This document shows, piece after piece, positions 1-11,028 of a stretch of 64,000 nt of DNA (within the stretch, counting starts at the first letter, position 1; the number at the start of each line of letters is the position of its first letter). Source of the DNA: Larix kaempferi (lineage: Eukaryota > Streptophyta > Pinopsida > Pinales > Pinaceae). The DNA lies in assembly GCA_027924585.1 (NCBI GenBank), contig BSBM01000764.1, positions 2,221,001 through 2,285,000 on the forward strand. The letters are read 5' to 3'. A program made the position numbers and the translations under genes. The notes under the pieces are model-generated. The model made no database searches and had not been told where the DNA came from. It saw only the letters and a list, made by a program, of their open reading frames with translations.

Positions 1-1566
1 AAGGTCTTGTAAGTCTTGGATACCTGCTTATTTTTGTAGCTTGCTCCTAACTGTAATGACCTGCACACTCAGTCAAATAATTAGTGGAAAACTGCTGAAA
101 TTTTAACTGACCTGACAATTGATCCTGGAACTAGATAACTTTGGGACTACCACGTTCCTCCCAACCATGATCCTACAACCGTTCCTAGTTCAGTATGGAT
201 CCCCTCGAGCTGGTTTCTACATGCAAACTGAGAGATAGAGGTCCTAGGTTCATAGCTAATTCAGATCTGGAAATTGATGTGGGAATACTTCACTTCTTGG
301 AGCAGAGAGGTTCTCTTTTGTTTCCTAAGAGAATTATATAAAAAATGATCCCCAAACTTTGGGGCCTGTCCTCTTTATGTAGGGGAAATCTTGAATTAGG
401 ACTATTCGAATAATTGGTTTCTTTAAATTAAATAACTTAATTTTCAAAAGAAAATTTGTTTAATTAATCACTAGTTCTTTTGGAACCATGACTTTCCAAC
501 TTGTTTAACTAGAGTGTTTATGATTTAAGCCTTTTTATAATTGTAATAACAAAGTTTATATTTCAATTAAATAATTAATGCATCTTTGATTTATTAATTA
601 AATGCATAACTATATAAAATAAATATATTTTATAAATAAATAAAACCAACATTATTTTTAAAGTTACTAATAATAACCTTATCCTTGAGGATTTTATGCA
701 TGTTAACCATAGGAAACTATTATTAGTTAATTTATGCTTTAAGTGGTGATGTTGTCTTTTATGTATCTTCACATGATACTTCTTTTTAATCTTTTTAAGG
801 ATAGGGTCCACTTCTTTGGATGGTCTCGGTAAGCTAGGATAGGCACCTCTAGTCTCTCCCTTTGCATGTCGAATTCCCTCGTTTTAACATGGTAGTTCCC
901 ACAGTACTTGATGATAATAAGATTTATTTAATCAATTTGAATAGTTGTGATAAGACACTTAAGTGCTATTTAGAATCCTTCAAACTCAACACTTGAGATC
1001 TAGTAACCTCGAGTGCTCTTCAGAGCCTTTTAACTCAACACTCTCACATGGGAATTACGCTAGTGCAATTCCAGAGCCTCTGCTCAATACTATAGCTAGA
1101 ATGTGGTTGTGAGGCACATCTAGATTATTTAAGTGGCCTCAGATCCGGTATTCATTTTCTTTCAAGCTTGGAGTGCTCCAGGGCTTATGCCCAACACTCA
1201 GTGTACATCAAGGCTTTCTCCCAGTACATAAACATTCATCAAGGTACCTCGGGGCTTTCACCCAGTACGTAGGTAATTTGTGTGTTTTTGATTCCATGCT
1301 CAACACACCACATAAGTCAATTATGTCATTCACATCACTGCACAGTATGTAATAAAAAAAGTCAATTCATTATATTAGGGTTTTGTACCCATATCAAAAC
1401 ATAATCAGAACATTGGGGCTTCCTTGCCCAATATATAATCAAATAATGAAATTCAGTCAGGGTCCATGCCCAATATGTCAGTCTACAAAAGAATACATCA
1501 TAGGTGCTGGGGCCGTGGCCGAATATAACATCATAAAACAGTTAGTCCAAAATTCATGATATTACA
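1..1566 (-). repeat. Element I 3' LTR (cut by window edge)
   Basis: The LTR ends on the plus strand in ...GATATTACA at 1566, i.e. it begins TGTAATATC on the coding strand, directly after a polypurine tract. Bases 1-1305 match 8586-9891; 1306-1566 are missing from the truncated right copy. Roughly 2.4 kb of this LTR should lie to the left of the window. Confidence 0.9.
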
Positions 1567-1579
1567 TCCCTCTCCCCTT
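1567..1579 (-). promoter_or_regulatory. Polypurine tract of element I
   Basis: On the minus strand the sequence is AAGGGGAGAGGGA, immediately followed by the TG of the 3' LTR. This is the plus-strand priming site for reverse transcription and fixes the LTR border. Confidence 0.85.
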
Positions 1580-1602
1580 AGAATAACACCGTCTCAGTGT
1601 TT

Positions 1603-2945
1603 CTAGGGACTAGGAATGAAGTCATGAAAAACATTATGAACTTTTATATGGGCTGGTAGGGCTAACTCATAAGCTACTGGGCCCTTCTTGGCCAGTATTT
1701 CAAAAGGTCCACAAAACCTTGGGGCTAATTTACCGCAATGTCCCAAGCTCAGCGAGCTTCGTTTTCTTTTATTTTTAGAAACACATGTTCCCCGACTTGG
1801 TAGTCTTTGTCCTTTCTTTTCTTGTTCGCATAACTCTTTTGGCGGCCTTGAGCTTCTTTTAAGTTTAGTTGCACCTTGGAAAATAGATGTTCCAAGTCTT
1901 TTAGTAAATCTGGTCCTAGCATAAGTCTATCAACCGGACTGTCGCAAGTCATGGGGGTCTGACACTTTCGACTGTAGAGCACCTCGAAAGGGATCATTTT
2001 GGCTAAGGTTTGATAACCGTTGTTGTACGCGAATTCTACGAGGTGTAAATAATCTTCCCACTTAGTGGGATTGTTCATGACATACATCCTCAGCATGTCC
2101 TCAAGAATTTGGTTTACTTGTTCTGTCTGTCCATCGATTTGGGGGTGGTACGTGGTACTGAATTGTAGCTGGGTTTCCAGACCGGAGAATAATGCTCTCC
2201 AGAAGTTGCTAGTGAACTTCATGTCTCGATCAGAAATGATTGCTTTGGGTATCCCGTGCAATCGAAAGATCTCCTTTAAGAATATTTCTGTGATGTGAAC
2301 TGCTTTGTAGGTGGATTTTACCGGTATAAAGTGGGCTACTTTCAACAGCTTGTCTACCACCACAAAGATAGAGTCATTTAGTTTCTTACTCTTGGGTAAG
2401 CCTGTAATGAAGTCCATACTTATTACCTCCCACTTCCATTCCAGAATGGGTAAAGGTTGAAGTAATCCGGAGGGGTGTTGATGTTTTGCTTTGACCAACT
2501 GGCATTCCTGACATTTCGTGATGAATAGTGCGATGTCAGGTTTCAGCTTAGGCCAAAAGTAATGTTTCTTTATCGCCAATATCATCTTTTGATATCCGGG
2601 GTGCCTTGAATAGGGTTTCTGGTGAAATTCGGTGAGAATGTTTGGTCTAATGTCTCCACTCTCTGGGATGTAAAGTCTGTCTTTAGACCACAGTAGTCCT
2701 GATTCATCTATCTTATACTCTTTCTGTTGTTGAAAGAGTCTGTCTTCCTGAATCTTTGTGAGGAATTCCGTATAATAATGGTCGCTCTTCCATGCCGTTT
2801 GAATTCTGTCATGTAAGTCTGAGTTGGTTTGGCTCGCCGTGACCTCGTAAATCATATGTTCTCGATGGCTTAAGGCATCCGTAATTTTGTTTTCCTTTCC
2901 TTTTATATGTTTTAGTTCAAAATGGTACTCACTAAGGAAATCCAA
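1603..2945 (-). pseudogene. Element I integrase (broken), preceded by RNase H tail
   Basis: The first ~30 residues (read from 2945) are the RNase H tail (HIKGKENKITDALSH). The integrase zinc finger follows: His residues in EFHQKPYSRHPG, then CQEC. The catalytic core shows the expected acidic residues in MDFITGLP, ISDRD and GQTEQVNQ, so the D,D,E triad is retained. The 398-residue frame stops at about 1749; the C-terminal GPF/Y module ([20 protein letters not shown]) continues in another frame to a stop at 1603-1605, only 23 bases before the polypurine tract. Plant chromoviruses normally continue after VHNVFH with a linker and chromodomain; here coding ends within a few residues. The piece was therefore lost or never present. 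It inserts cDNA into host DNA in live relatives; this copy cannot. Confidence 0.9.
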
Positions 2946-4427
2946 CCACCTGGCCTACCTGGAATTTAGGTCGGGTTGATCGAAAAGGTACTTCAAGCTC
3001 ATGTTATCAGTCATTAATAAGAATTTCGTTCCCATGAGATAATGTCGCCATATTTTCAGAGCATGGATGATGGCGGCTAGTTTGAGGTCATGAGTAGGGT
3101 AGTTTTGCTCATGCTCTTTTAGTTTCCTCAATTCGTAGCATATGGAAAAATTATCTTGCATAAGGAATCCCTTGAATACTTCCATGCTTGCATCCGTGCA
3201 AATGATGAAATCCCCACCCGGATCCATGATCCACAGAATCGGTGCACTAATCAGTAGTTGCTTCAATTTTTGGAAGCTTTCTTTGCACTTGGCCGTCCAA
3301 ATAAACTTGTTTTCCTTCCTCTGTAAGGCGATCATGGGACATGCAATACTTGAGAAGTTCTCAATGAAATTTCGATAGTAAATGGTCAGACCTAGGAATG
3401 ATCTTATGTCAAAGACACACGTAGGTGTGGGCCATTCCTCGATAGCCTTGATCTTTTCAGGGTAAACGAATATTCCCTTCTCGGAAATGATGTGTCCTAA
3501 GTATTGGATCTGGGGTTTGTAGAAATCCCACTTACTAAACTTGGCGTAAAGTTGGTGTTCCCGTAATATATGTAACACAATACAGAGGTGTTCCTCGTGT
3601 TCTACTTCATTCTTGGAGTATATCATAATGTCGTCGATAAAGACTAAGATGAATTTATCGAGGTAGTTACTAAAGATACTGTTCATCATGCACATAAAAT
3701 TGGCCAGTGTGTTTGTCAACCCAAAGGGCATCACTACGAACTCATAGTGGCCGTAACGGGTTTGAAACACGGTCTTGTTGATATTCTCATCACGAATCCT
3801 CACCTAGTGATATCCGAATCGTAAGTCGATCTTTGAGAAGATCTTTTCTCCTCCTACTTGGTCAAACAAGTTGTCGATTCTAGGGTGTGGATAACGATTC
3901 TTAATGGTCATCTTGTTGAGTTGGCGGTAATCGATGCACATTCGCATCATTTCGTCTTTCTTCTTGACGAAGAGTATCGGTGCACCCCAAGGAGACACAC
4001 TTGGTCGAATGTACCCTTTATCTATTAACTCTTGTAACTGAAGCTTGAGCTCCACCAATTCTGCTGTGCTCATGCGGTACGGGACTTTGGAGGCCGGTAC
4101 CAACCCGGGTGTTAGCTTGATGGAGAAGTCTAAGTCTTGTCTGGGTGGTAATCCTAGTATTTCCTCGGGAAATGCATCCTTAAATTCTACGAGAACTGGG
4201 AAGTCCTCGATCTTTTGTTCATTTTCAGTTTCTAAGTTTCGTATGTTAACAGCAAAGAGCTTACAGCCCTTCCTGATGCATTTATTTGCTTGTAATGCAG
4301 AAATATGTCTTACAGACACTTTCCTGGGGATACCCTGAATCGTCTCCTGATTCCCTTGGACATTCCTACAGAGTAGGGTTTTGTTTGCGCAGTCTAGTAG
4401 GACATGGTGTTCTTCTAGCCAATCCAT
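2946..4427 (-). pseudogene. Element I reverse transcriptase and RNase H (broken)
   Basis: The 4427-3804 part carries the end of the protease domain ([13 protein letters not shown]) and the RT N-terminal half ([28 protein letters not shown]). After a TAG stop at about 3805 the frame resumes with MPFGLTN and the catalytic FIDD (residues ~55-58 of the 3803-2955 segment), then LGHIISEKGI and RNase H with TDAS and MTDN. A second TAG near 2952 separates this from the integrase segment. Both stops sit where relatives have Gln, so each is a probable CAG to TAG change. In the RNase H motif YPTHDLKLAA the usual catalytic Glu is Lys. It would copy element RNA to DNA in a live relative. Confidence 0.92.
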
Positions 4428-4760
4428 GCTTATAAGTACATCGTACGATCCTAGGGGTAGAATATTTAATTCTAATCTAGTTGGAAAACCATTTAAGTCT
4501 ATCTCACATGTTTTAACTGACTCGAAGACCCTTCATTTTGTACAAGTGGCTAGTTGTACCAGCCACGGTTTCTCATGATGTTCTCAGTTCAACTTATAGG
4601 TATCCACTATCTTAGGGGAGATATAGCTCTGGTAAGCGTCGGGATCTATTAGAACTGAAATGGTAGTGTTATATATCTTACCCTCAACTTCCACCATGGT
4701 GGCTTGGTGATCTTCCTGCTGGCCATCAAGTGTGGCATAAATCCTAGGTGTCTTTGCCAT
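4428..4760 (-). pseudogene. Element I aspartic protease (broken)
   Basis: Upstream of the RT frame, reading 4760 to 4428 gives an RVP_2-type retroviral protease. The active-site stretch reads VLIDPDAYQSYIS with the Asp codon at 4644-4646. Plant relatives have DPGAS at this place, so Gly and Ser are replaced. Stops interrupt the frame after DTYKLN and before RVFESVKTC. The domain then runs straight into SMDWLEEHH at the start of the RT segment, as expected for a gag-pol polyprotein. It processes the polyprotein in live relatives. Confidence 0.75.
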
Positions 4761-5993
4761 GTCCCCTATGGTCGGCTCTATTTGGATGGTGTGTAAAACT
4801 CCATTTGTTTTACTTGGGTACTCTCTGTAGTAGTGGGTCCCTTGGCATTTCCATTAAGAAACGGTGGGTGGGATAGATTTGGTCCCTTTGTTGAATGTTG
4901 GTCTATTGACAGGCGGTGGGGGTGCACTTGGTCGTGCTTGAGGTCGATTGAAGCCTCTGTTAGGTGGAAAACTATTGTTATTTTTTCAGAAGGGTGGGGG
5001 TTTAAAACCCGGTCTGTGATTGTCTAAGAAGGTTCTGAATCTGTCTCTATTTCTATTGATGTTGTCATTCCTTGGTTGTCCATGCTCATAACACAACCTT
5101 GCTTTATGTAGGGCTATATCAAGGGTTTTGGGCATGTTGAATTCTATGTTCTCCCTAAATTTTGGTGGCATCCCACCCAAGAAATACTAAATCTTTACCT
5201 TCTTGTCCTTAATATAAGGCACATAGTGCAGCAAGTCTAAGAACTGGTTTATGAATGCTTCCATAGTCAGGGAGCCCATTTTTAACTCATGGAATTCTTT
5301 TATTTTCTTGTCGAAGAACCTTTCAGACATATACTTGTCCTGGAATATTCTGTTGAAAGTATCCCAAGTCATGTCTCTCAGTTCTTGTCCCTTGGTGTGT
5401 TTCAAGTCCCGCCACCATCTGTCAGCTTTACCATTTAAGTTGTATATGGCTAGTCGGGCTTGCATTTCACTGGAGTAATTATGAACTTTGAAGTATTTAT
5501 TCATACCTAACAACCATTCTTCATCATTTTCCCCTAAGTTGATCTCTCCATCATAAGTTGGGGATTTTATCTTTCTGAACTCTCCTTGCAAATTGTCATC
5601 ACACTTCCTCCTCCTCTTGCAAGGAGGTGGGGAACCATTGTCATTGGAAGAGCTCTTACAGTCCTCTTCCATTGGTTCTGATTTGTGTCCTTCCTATTAT
5701 TCTATCTTGTAACTGGCTGCTTTCCTCATGTGACAGTTTCCTGTTTTAATAGTGTTGACTGAAAGAGTAGGCTGTTCATGGGGTTTTTCCCCTGTTAAGA
5801 TTTGGAGTAAGGCTTCATTTATAGCTTGTTGTTCTCTTCTTTCTTGCATATTCTCATCTCTGAAACTCTGGAATTCTTCCTATAGATTCTGCATGGATTT
5901 CATTAAATCCGAGTTGAGTTCCACCACAATTTATTTCTCTCATGGTGGAGAATTTAGATTTCCCTGTATACTACTGCCCTGTTCAGCATTCAT
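4761..5993 (-). pseudogene. Element I gag (broken)
   Basis: The likely start is an ATG at 5991-5993 (MNAEQGSS...), the first Met after the primer site. Frames break repeatedly before 5672, where a 161-residue stretch carries the core retrotransposon gag region (WLLGMNKYFKVHNYSSEMQA, WWRDLKH, FQDKYMSERF). A single stop separates it from GGMPPKFRENIEF. Near 4815-4860 lies a CCHC zinc-knuckle remnant, WKCQGTHYYREYP, in which the first Cys is replaced by a stop and the last by Tyr. Gag packages element RNA; this copy could not. Confidence 0.82.
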
Positions 5994-6160
5994 TTCTCAG
6001 ACAATAACTGTTCCTGAAATGTTATATAAGCATAGAGAACAGAAATTTATGTTAGTTTATTTATAAATCAAAATAGAATGTAAATGTATGTTTCTGCCTG
6101 TTGAAAGTGTGCAGCAGATGTTTGTAATGAGCCCAATAGGTCACTTAGTTTTTGTAACTG

Positions 6161-6173
6161 GGCTCTGATACCA
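6161..6173 (-). promoter_or_regulatory. Primer-binding site of element I (initiator tRNA-Met)
   Basis: The minus strand reads TGGTATCAGAGCC two bases after the LTR end (...ATTACA). This is complementary to the 3' end of plant initiator tRNA-Met and defines the 5' LTR border at 6176. Confidence 0.9.
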
Positions 6174-6175
6174 CT

Positions 6176-9100
6176 TGTAATGTCCCATAAATAGTAAAAT
6201 AAATAAAGAATTCTTTCTACTTGCTAACCTGCCTAATATGACAAATATTCATAAAATTAACTTTAGCACTGTAGAACATAAATCCTGGTAATTGTTTACG
6301 GTATTCTTGCTAGGCTTAAGTTTCTCTGAAATCATAATTTTGCTTGGTTGTGAGTCTTGTTGATTTTTTGGAAGTGATAAACAATGATCACGGTAATTCT
6401 ATGGTCTTTACGTCAAACTAGCGTATTATCTTAAGGGAACTTCCTGCTCACTATTTTATAGTTTCACCTGCATAAAAATAAATGTCTCAATGTTACCTCA
6501 GGTGAAATGGGACTCACGTTGATGAACATAAGGCCCATGAAGGGGCATCGATGGTTGTAATAGAAAAGGGACACTGATTAAACCCCGGTAGGACTGCCGA
6601 GAGGTAAGGGTGGCCTTGGAAGGTTCTGGTCTTACTTAGCATTTTTGCTAATGTATCTATTCTATGCTTTCTTTGTACAGGTGCAACTATGGGAGGTCTA
6701 TTCCTTGTTCGAGCTCCACCACAAGAGTAAAAGTCATGGTTTTTGCAAAGTGTAATGACATTAAAAAGTGGAGGACCTAAGACCCAAAACTATGGTTACA
6801 AGGGTTATGGTGATCATATTTATAATTCATTGTGGCAAACTAAGGAGTATGGATTACATACAACCCCACGACATACACTATGGCGCTTGGGGGTTTTGCC
6901 ATGTTCATTAATGTCGAGTTGGTGGACATTAACTACCCCTTGGCTCATACGTATGGTGAGACCACCGAGCTTGGACACTTTTCCAGGTCTTTGGGGATTA
7001 GGGCTGGTATGGTCACTCTACGTTTTCATTCTCCCTGGTTTTTTCTCTGTGTTTTCTTTTCTTCCTGGAGGAGGGTTTCATGCTAGACCGGACCTATGAT
7101 CATGGTCCTGGCACCAAGGAGTTGCGAAAATGATGAACGAATGCAACTCCCCTGTTACAAATCTCAGGTGATAGTTTCGTCCTTCCTCTTTTCTCTTTCA
7201 ATTTTAAAGTCTAGTTATTTGTAATTTTTAGGGTTAATCTAAGCTGATGGTTGTGTGACAGGTGAGGAAAGGCATGCACTCTGGTGTGGCTTACTAAAGA
7301 TGGCCAGGCCATACGACTTAATGGTAAGCCCATTCTTAGCCAACATGCTCCTTCCTCTTGTAGTCGTGAAAGGCGTACTATTTGAATCTTAATTTAGAGG
7401 CTTCATGGAACCTTTGGCTCGATAGTTTGAATGAGGCATGGATGTCGCCATTTGGATGGACCCGGAGTTCATATGTAAACACTATTTTGTTTTTGTGGAG
7501 AAAAGTACGGTACTTTGTCTCTATTATTTGAACCTTATGGAATATTCTAAATGTGTAAGCAGATGTTAGCTGTGTATATATAATTATAGGTTTGTACCAC
7601 CCTGGAAATACCTGTGTTTTGCTATCAGGATTTGTATTTAACCCTATGCTGGGACTGTATGCATTTCTATAATTTTCGCTTTCACTGTTGCTCCATCCTG
7701 TGGTTTTCTGGGTTTGATGTTTACATATTTGTAATGGAAGTGTATAAAGACAATGGAGGAATAAAATCTAAATTCTAAGACCCTAGCTGGTTTATTGTGA
7801 TTACGTTGGTATTGATGAATCATGACCCTAAAATAAATAGAAGTCTGTGTAAATGCAAAGATTTGGTTTCTTAACTAGTTTGGATACGTCTTCTGGTGTT
7901 TGTAAAAGAAGTAGAAAGGGTTTGCTTAAAAGTTTAAAGAGGGATTCGAACCTCTGACTTGTCTTCGTACTTTGAGATGAAAAAAAATCGTTTTATTGCT
8001 ACTTCCAAAAATCGTAATGTCACTGAAGCATAGAGAAAGTAATAGCATTCATGTTCCTTGTTTTGGAAGAGGTTATACTGTGGGTCGTGTGGTGAATAAC
8101 AGAACACTCTAAAAGTCTTCTATGGATTTTGTTTTTGTATCTCTTGGCTAGAAATTTGATGTGTTTGAAGACTGTAATAATTCATTGATAACTGAACTAT
8201 TGCGTTTGAAAGTGTGGTCTTGTTTCTTGAAAAGATACGTTGGGGTTTCTACAAAATAACAGTCAGTTGTGAAAAGGAATGCTATGTCTGAGTTTGAAAA
8301 AGTTAAAGGAATGAAATGAAACATCTAGGATAATATTTGCAGTAATTACAGAGTAAAAGCGATCCATTAAATAAAATTGAATCTACCCTACAAGTAATGG
8401 AATAAGAATTAAACATTTTAATAATACTGAGGGAAAGCGTTTTCGACATCTATATGTTGTCTAGAAAAGGCTAGCTAGGCTAGACTTGCTAGACAACGCA
8501 ACTGGATTCTGGGAAAAATCTTGAATTAATATTGATAATGACAACTATACTGACATAAATTTAAATTCTAAAACTAATTTGTTTGAAGGTCTTGTAAGTC
8601 TTCCATACCTACTTATTTTTGTATCTTGATCCTGACTGTAATGACCTGCACACTCAGTCAAATAATTAGTGGAAAATTGTTGAACTTTTAACTAACATGG
8701 CAATTGATCCTGGAACCAGATAACTTTGGGACTACCATGTTCCTCCCAACCATGATCCTACAACCGTTCCTGGTTCAGTATGGATCCCCCCAAGCTGGTT
8801 CTGACATGCAAACTGAGAGATAAAGGTCCTAGGTTCATAGTTGATTCAGATCTGGAAATTGATGTGGGAATACTTCACTTCTTGGAGCAAAGAGGTTCTC
8901 TTTTGTTTCCTAAGAGAATTATATAAAAGGATGATCCCCAAACTTTGGGGCCTTTCCTCTTTATGTAGGGGAAATCTTGAATTAAGACTCTTGGAATAAT
9001 TGGTTTCTTTAAATTAAATAACTTAATTTTAAAAAGAAAAATTGTTTAATTAATCACTAGTTCTTTTGGAGCCATGACTTTTCAAGTTGTTTAACTAGAG

Positions 9101-9891
9101 TGCTTATGATTTAAGTTTTTTTATAATTGTAATAACAAAGTTTATATTTCAATTAAATAATTAATGCATCATTGATTTATTAATTAAATGCATAACTATA
9201 TAAAATAAATATATTTTATAAATAAATAAAACCAACTTTATTTTTAAAGTTATTAATAATAACCTTAGCCTTGAGGCTTTTATGCATGTTAACCATAGGA
9301 AACTACTATGAGTTAATTTATGCTTTAAGTGGTGATGTTGTCTTTTATGTATCTTCACATGATACTTCTTTTTAATCTTTTTAAGGATAGGGTCGACTTC
9401 TTTGGACAGTCTCAGTAAGCTAGGATAGGCACCTCTAGTCTCTCCCTTTGCATGTCAAATTTCCTCGTTTTAACATGATAGTTCCCGCAGTACTTGATGA
9501 TAATAAGATTTATTTAATCAATTTGAATAGTTGTGATAAGACAGTTAAATGCTATTCAGAATCCTTCAAGCTCAACACTTGAGATCTAGTAATCCCGAGT
9601 GCTCTTCAGATCCTTTTAACTCAACACTCTCACATGGGCGTTACGCTAGTGCAATTCTAGAGCCTTTGCTCAACACTACAACTAGAATGTGGTTGTGAGG
9701 CACATCTAGATTATTTAAGTGGCCTCGGATTTGGTATTCATTTTCTTTCAAACTTGGAGTGCTCCAGGGCTTATGCCCAACACTCAGTGTACATCAAGGC
9801 TTACTCCCAATACATAAACATTCATCTAGGTACCTCGGGGATTTCTCCCAGTACGTAGGTAATTTGTGTGTTTCTGAGTCCACGCTCAACA
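6176..9891 (-). repeat. Element I 5' LTR, truncated at its outer end
   Basis: Starts TGTAATGTCCC on the plus strand next to the primer site. Homology to the left LTR is visible for 8586-9891 and stops abruptly at 9891, about 260 bases before the expected LTR end. The 6176-8585 part has its partner outside the window. Open frames of up to 118 codons inside (for example 6743-7099, plus) resemble nothing known and are probably chance. Confidence 0.88.
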
Positions 9892-10530
9892 AACAAATTG
9901 CAGGAAAAGATTGAAAATCCACAATATGACAAATTACTCCAACATATCCTTTGAAAGGAGGAATCACAACCACATAATAATGCTTATGCACTTATTATGC
10001 CTGAGTGTATCACATAATCCTTCTAACAAAATTCAAGATCATAATTTCTTGAAAGCCACATCGAAACCACAATCATTAACATTTATTGAAAACTACATCA
10101 CAACCACAATCAATAACATATCTGCATTTAGAAAGGTCTACATGATTCTCTTAAGAGATTCAATTCCATAAATATACATCAAAAGCAAGAAAAGCATTAG
10201 CTTACTCTCTATATCCATTAAGTGGGATCAACTTAAGGAAATTGTCTGTATGTAGTGTTCATTGCATCTTCAAAATGCACATTTAATCTGGCTGACACTA
10301 CCATCCCATTTTCCTACATAGGTAATTCCCATCAATTCTAACACATATGTCAAAGAGAGTTTTAATCATATAGTCTCTCCCTTGTCACATCCTTCTATCA
10401 ATATTATAATGACTCTCCTCTAAACCTTGCAGCATGTTTTGCTTTGGCCACACCAAAACATAGAGCTGACTATGAACACCAAAAGGAAAACACACATCAG
10501 TTTCAAATGCTACTAACACCTTAACAATCT
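9892..10530. other. No gene seen; AT-rich flank of element I
   Basis: Begins where the truncated LTR homology ends. I see no convincing coding pattern, RNA gene or repeat. The short plus-strand open frame at 9911-10171 has no recognisable motif. Confidence 0.5.
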
Positions 10531-10718
10531 CACTTCCAAACTAACAAAATAAGATTGGTGTGACAATTCCATAAATGTATTGGGGTGAAGTAAAAGTGCA
10601 TGATAACTGGATCTACTGAGAAATCACTTCCAAACTAACAAAATAAGATTGGTGTGACAATTCCATAAATGTATTGGGGTGAAGTAAAAGTGCATGATAA
10701 CTGGATCTACTGAGAAAT
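10531..10718. repeat. Perfect 94-bp tandem duplication
   Basis: 10531-10624 and 10625-10718 are identical by eye over all 94 bases, both starting CACTTCCAAACTAAC and ending CTACTGAGAAAT. Two adjacent copies without differences suggest a recent duplication or an assembly artefact. Confidence 0.95.
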
Positions 10719-10892
10719 CATGCATTGATTGATAAGTGCCAGATTGCCAAGGCAAATATTTAACAATAGAGAGAATCTTTCTCAAGAATCTTTTGGTTTT
10801 ACACCTTTCACAAGTACATGATAGAAGGATTTTATTTCTAGAAACAACAATACAACTGAAATATATGATCTTTCTATCAATAGAAGATAAGT

Positions 10893-11028
10893 TTAAGATG
10901 TCTGCATGGCCTTAGTATGATAGTTTTCCAGCTCCTTGTCAAGTTCTGCAATAGACTTAGTTGGGACATGGCTTCTTCCATGACCACAACGTTCACCTCT
11001 TCCTTGACCACGACGACGATTCCAGTTA
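10893..11028 (-). pseudogene. Probable last exon of an ALY/REF-type (FoP-duplication) protein
   Basis: Read on the minus strand, the segment encodes an Arg/Gly-rich stretch (RRRGQGRGERCGHGR) followed by SIAELDKELENYHTKAMQTS and a TAA stop at 10893-10895. This strongly resembles the C-terminal FoP-duplication signature of ALY/REF-type mRNA-export adaptors (THO complex subunit 4) and related nuclear RNA-binding proteins. A TTGTTGCCAG acceptor-like sequence precedes the exon at 11029. I could not find the RNA-recognition-motif exons at higher coordinates, so this is either the end of a gene with long introns or, more likely, an isolated fragment. The family assignment rests on the C-terminal motif only. 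Confidence 0.5.

Larger units (their letters stand above)
1..9891 (-). mobile_element. Element I: degraded Ty3/gypsy LTR retrotransposon, chromovirus-like
   Basis: Minus-strand element. Reading from high to low coordinates it has a truncated 5' LTR, a tRNA-Met primer site, gag, protease, RT, RNase H, integrase, a polypurine tract and a 3' LTR that continues beyond the window. Bases 1-1305 are repeated at 8586-9891; in the first ~165 aligned bases I count about 14 differences, so the copy is old. Adding the stretch present only in the left copy (1306-1566) gives an LTR of about 3.98 kb, which is long compared with the 4.6-kb internal region. The pol order RT-RNase H-integrase is that of Ty3/gypsy. 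The RVP_2-type protease and integrase wording resemble plant chromoviruses, but no chromodomain is visible. Several stops make it non-functional. Confidence 0.93.

Noticed and set aside
6743-7099. 118-codon open frame in the element I LTR
   Set aside because: No domain resemblance; its LTR partner is outside the window, so conservation cannot be judged.
7938-7957. GGTTCGAATCC on the minus strand, an exact Pol III B-box and T-arm-like sequence
   Set aside because: No A box, acceptor stem or anticodon arm can be folded around it; it lies inside the element I LTR.
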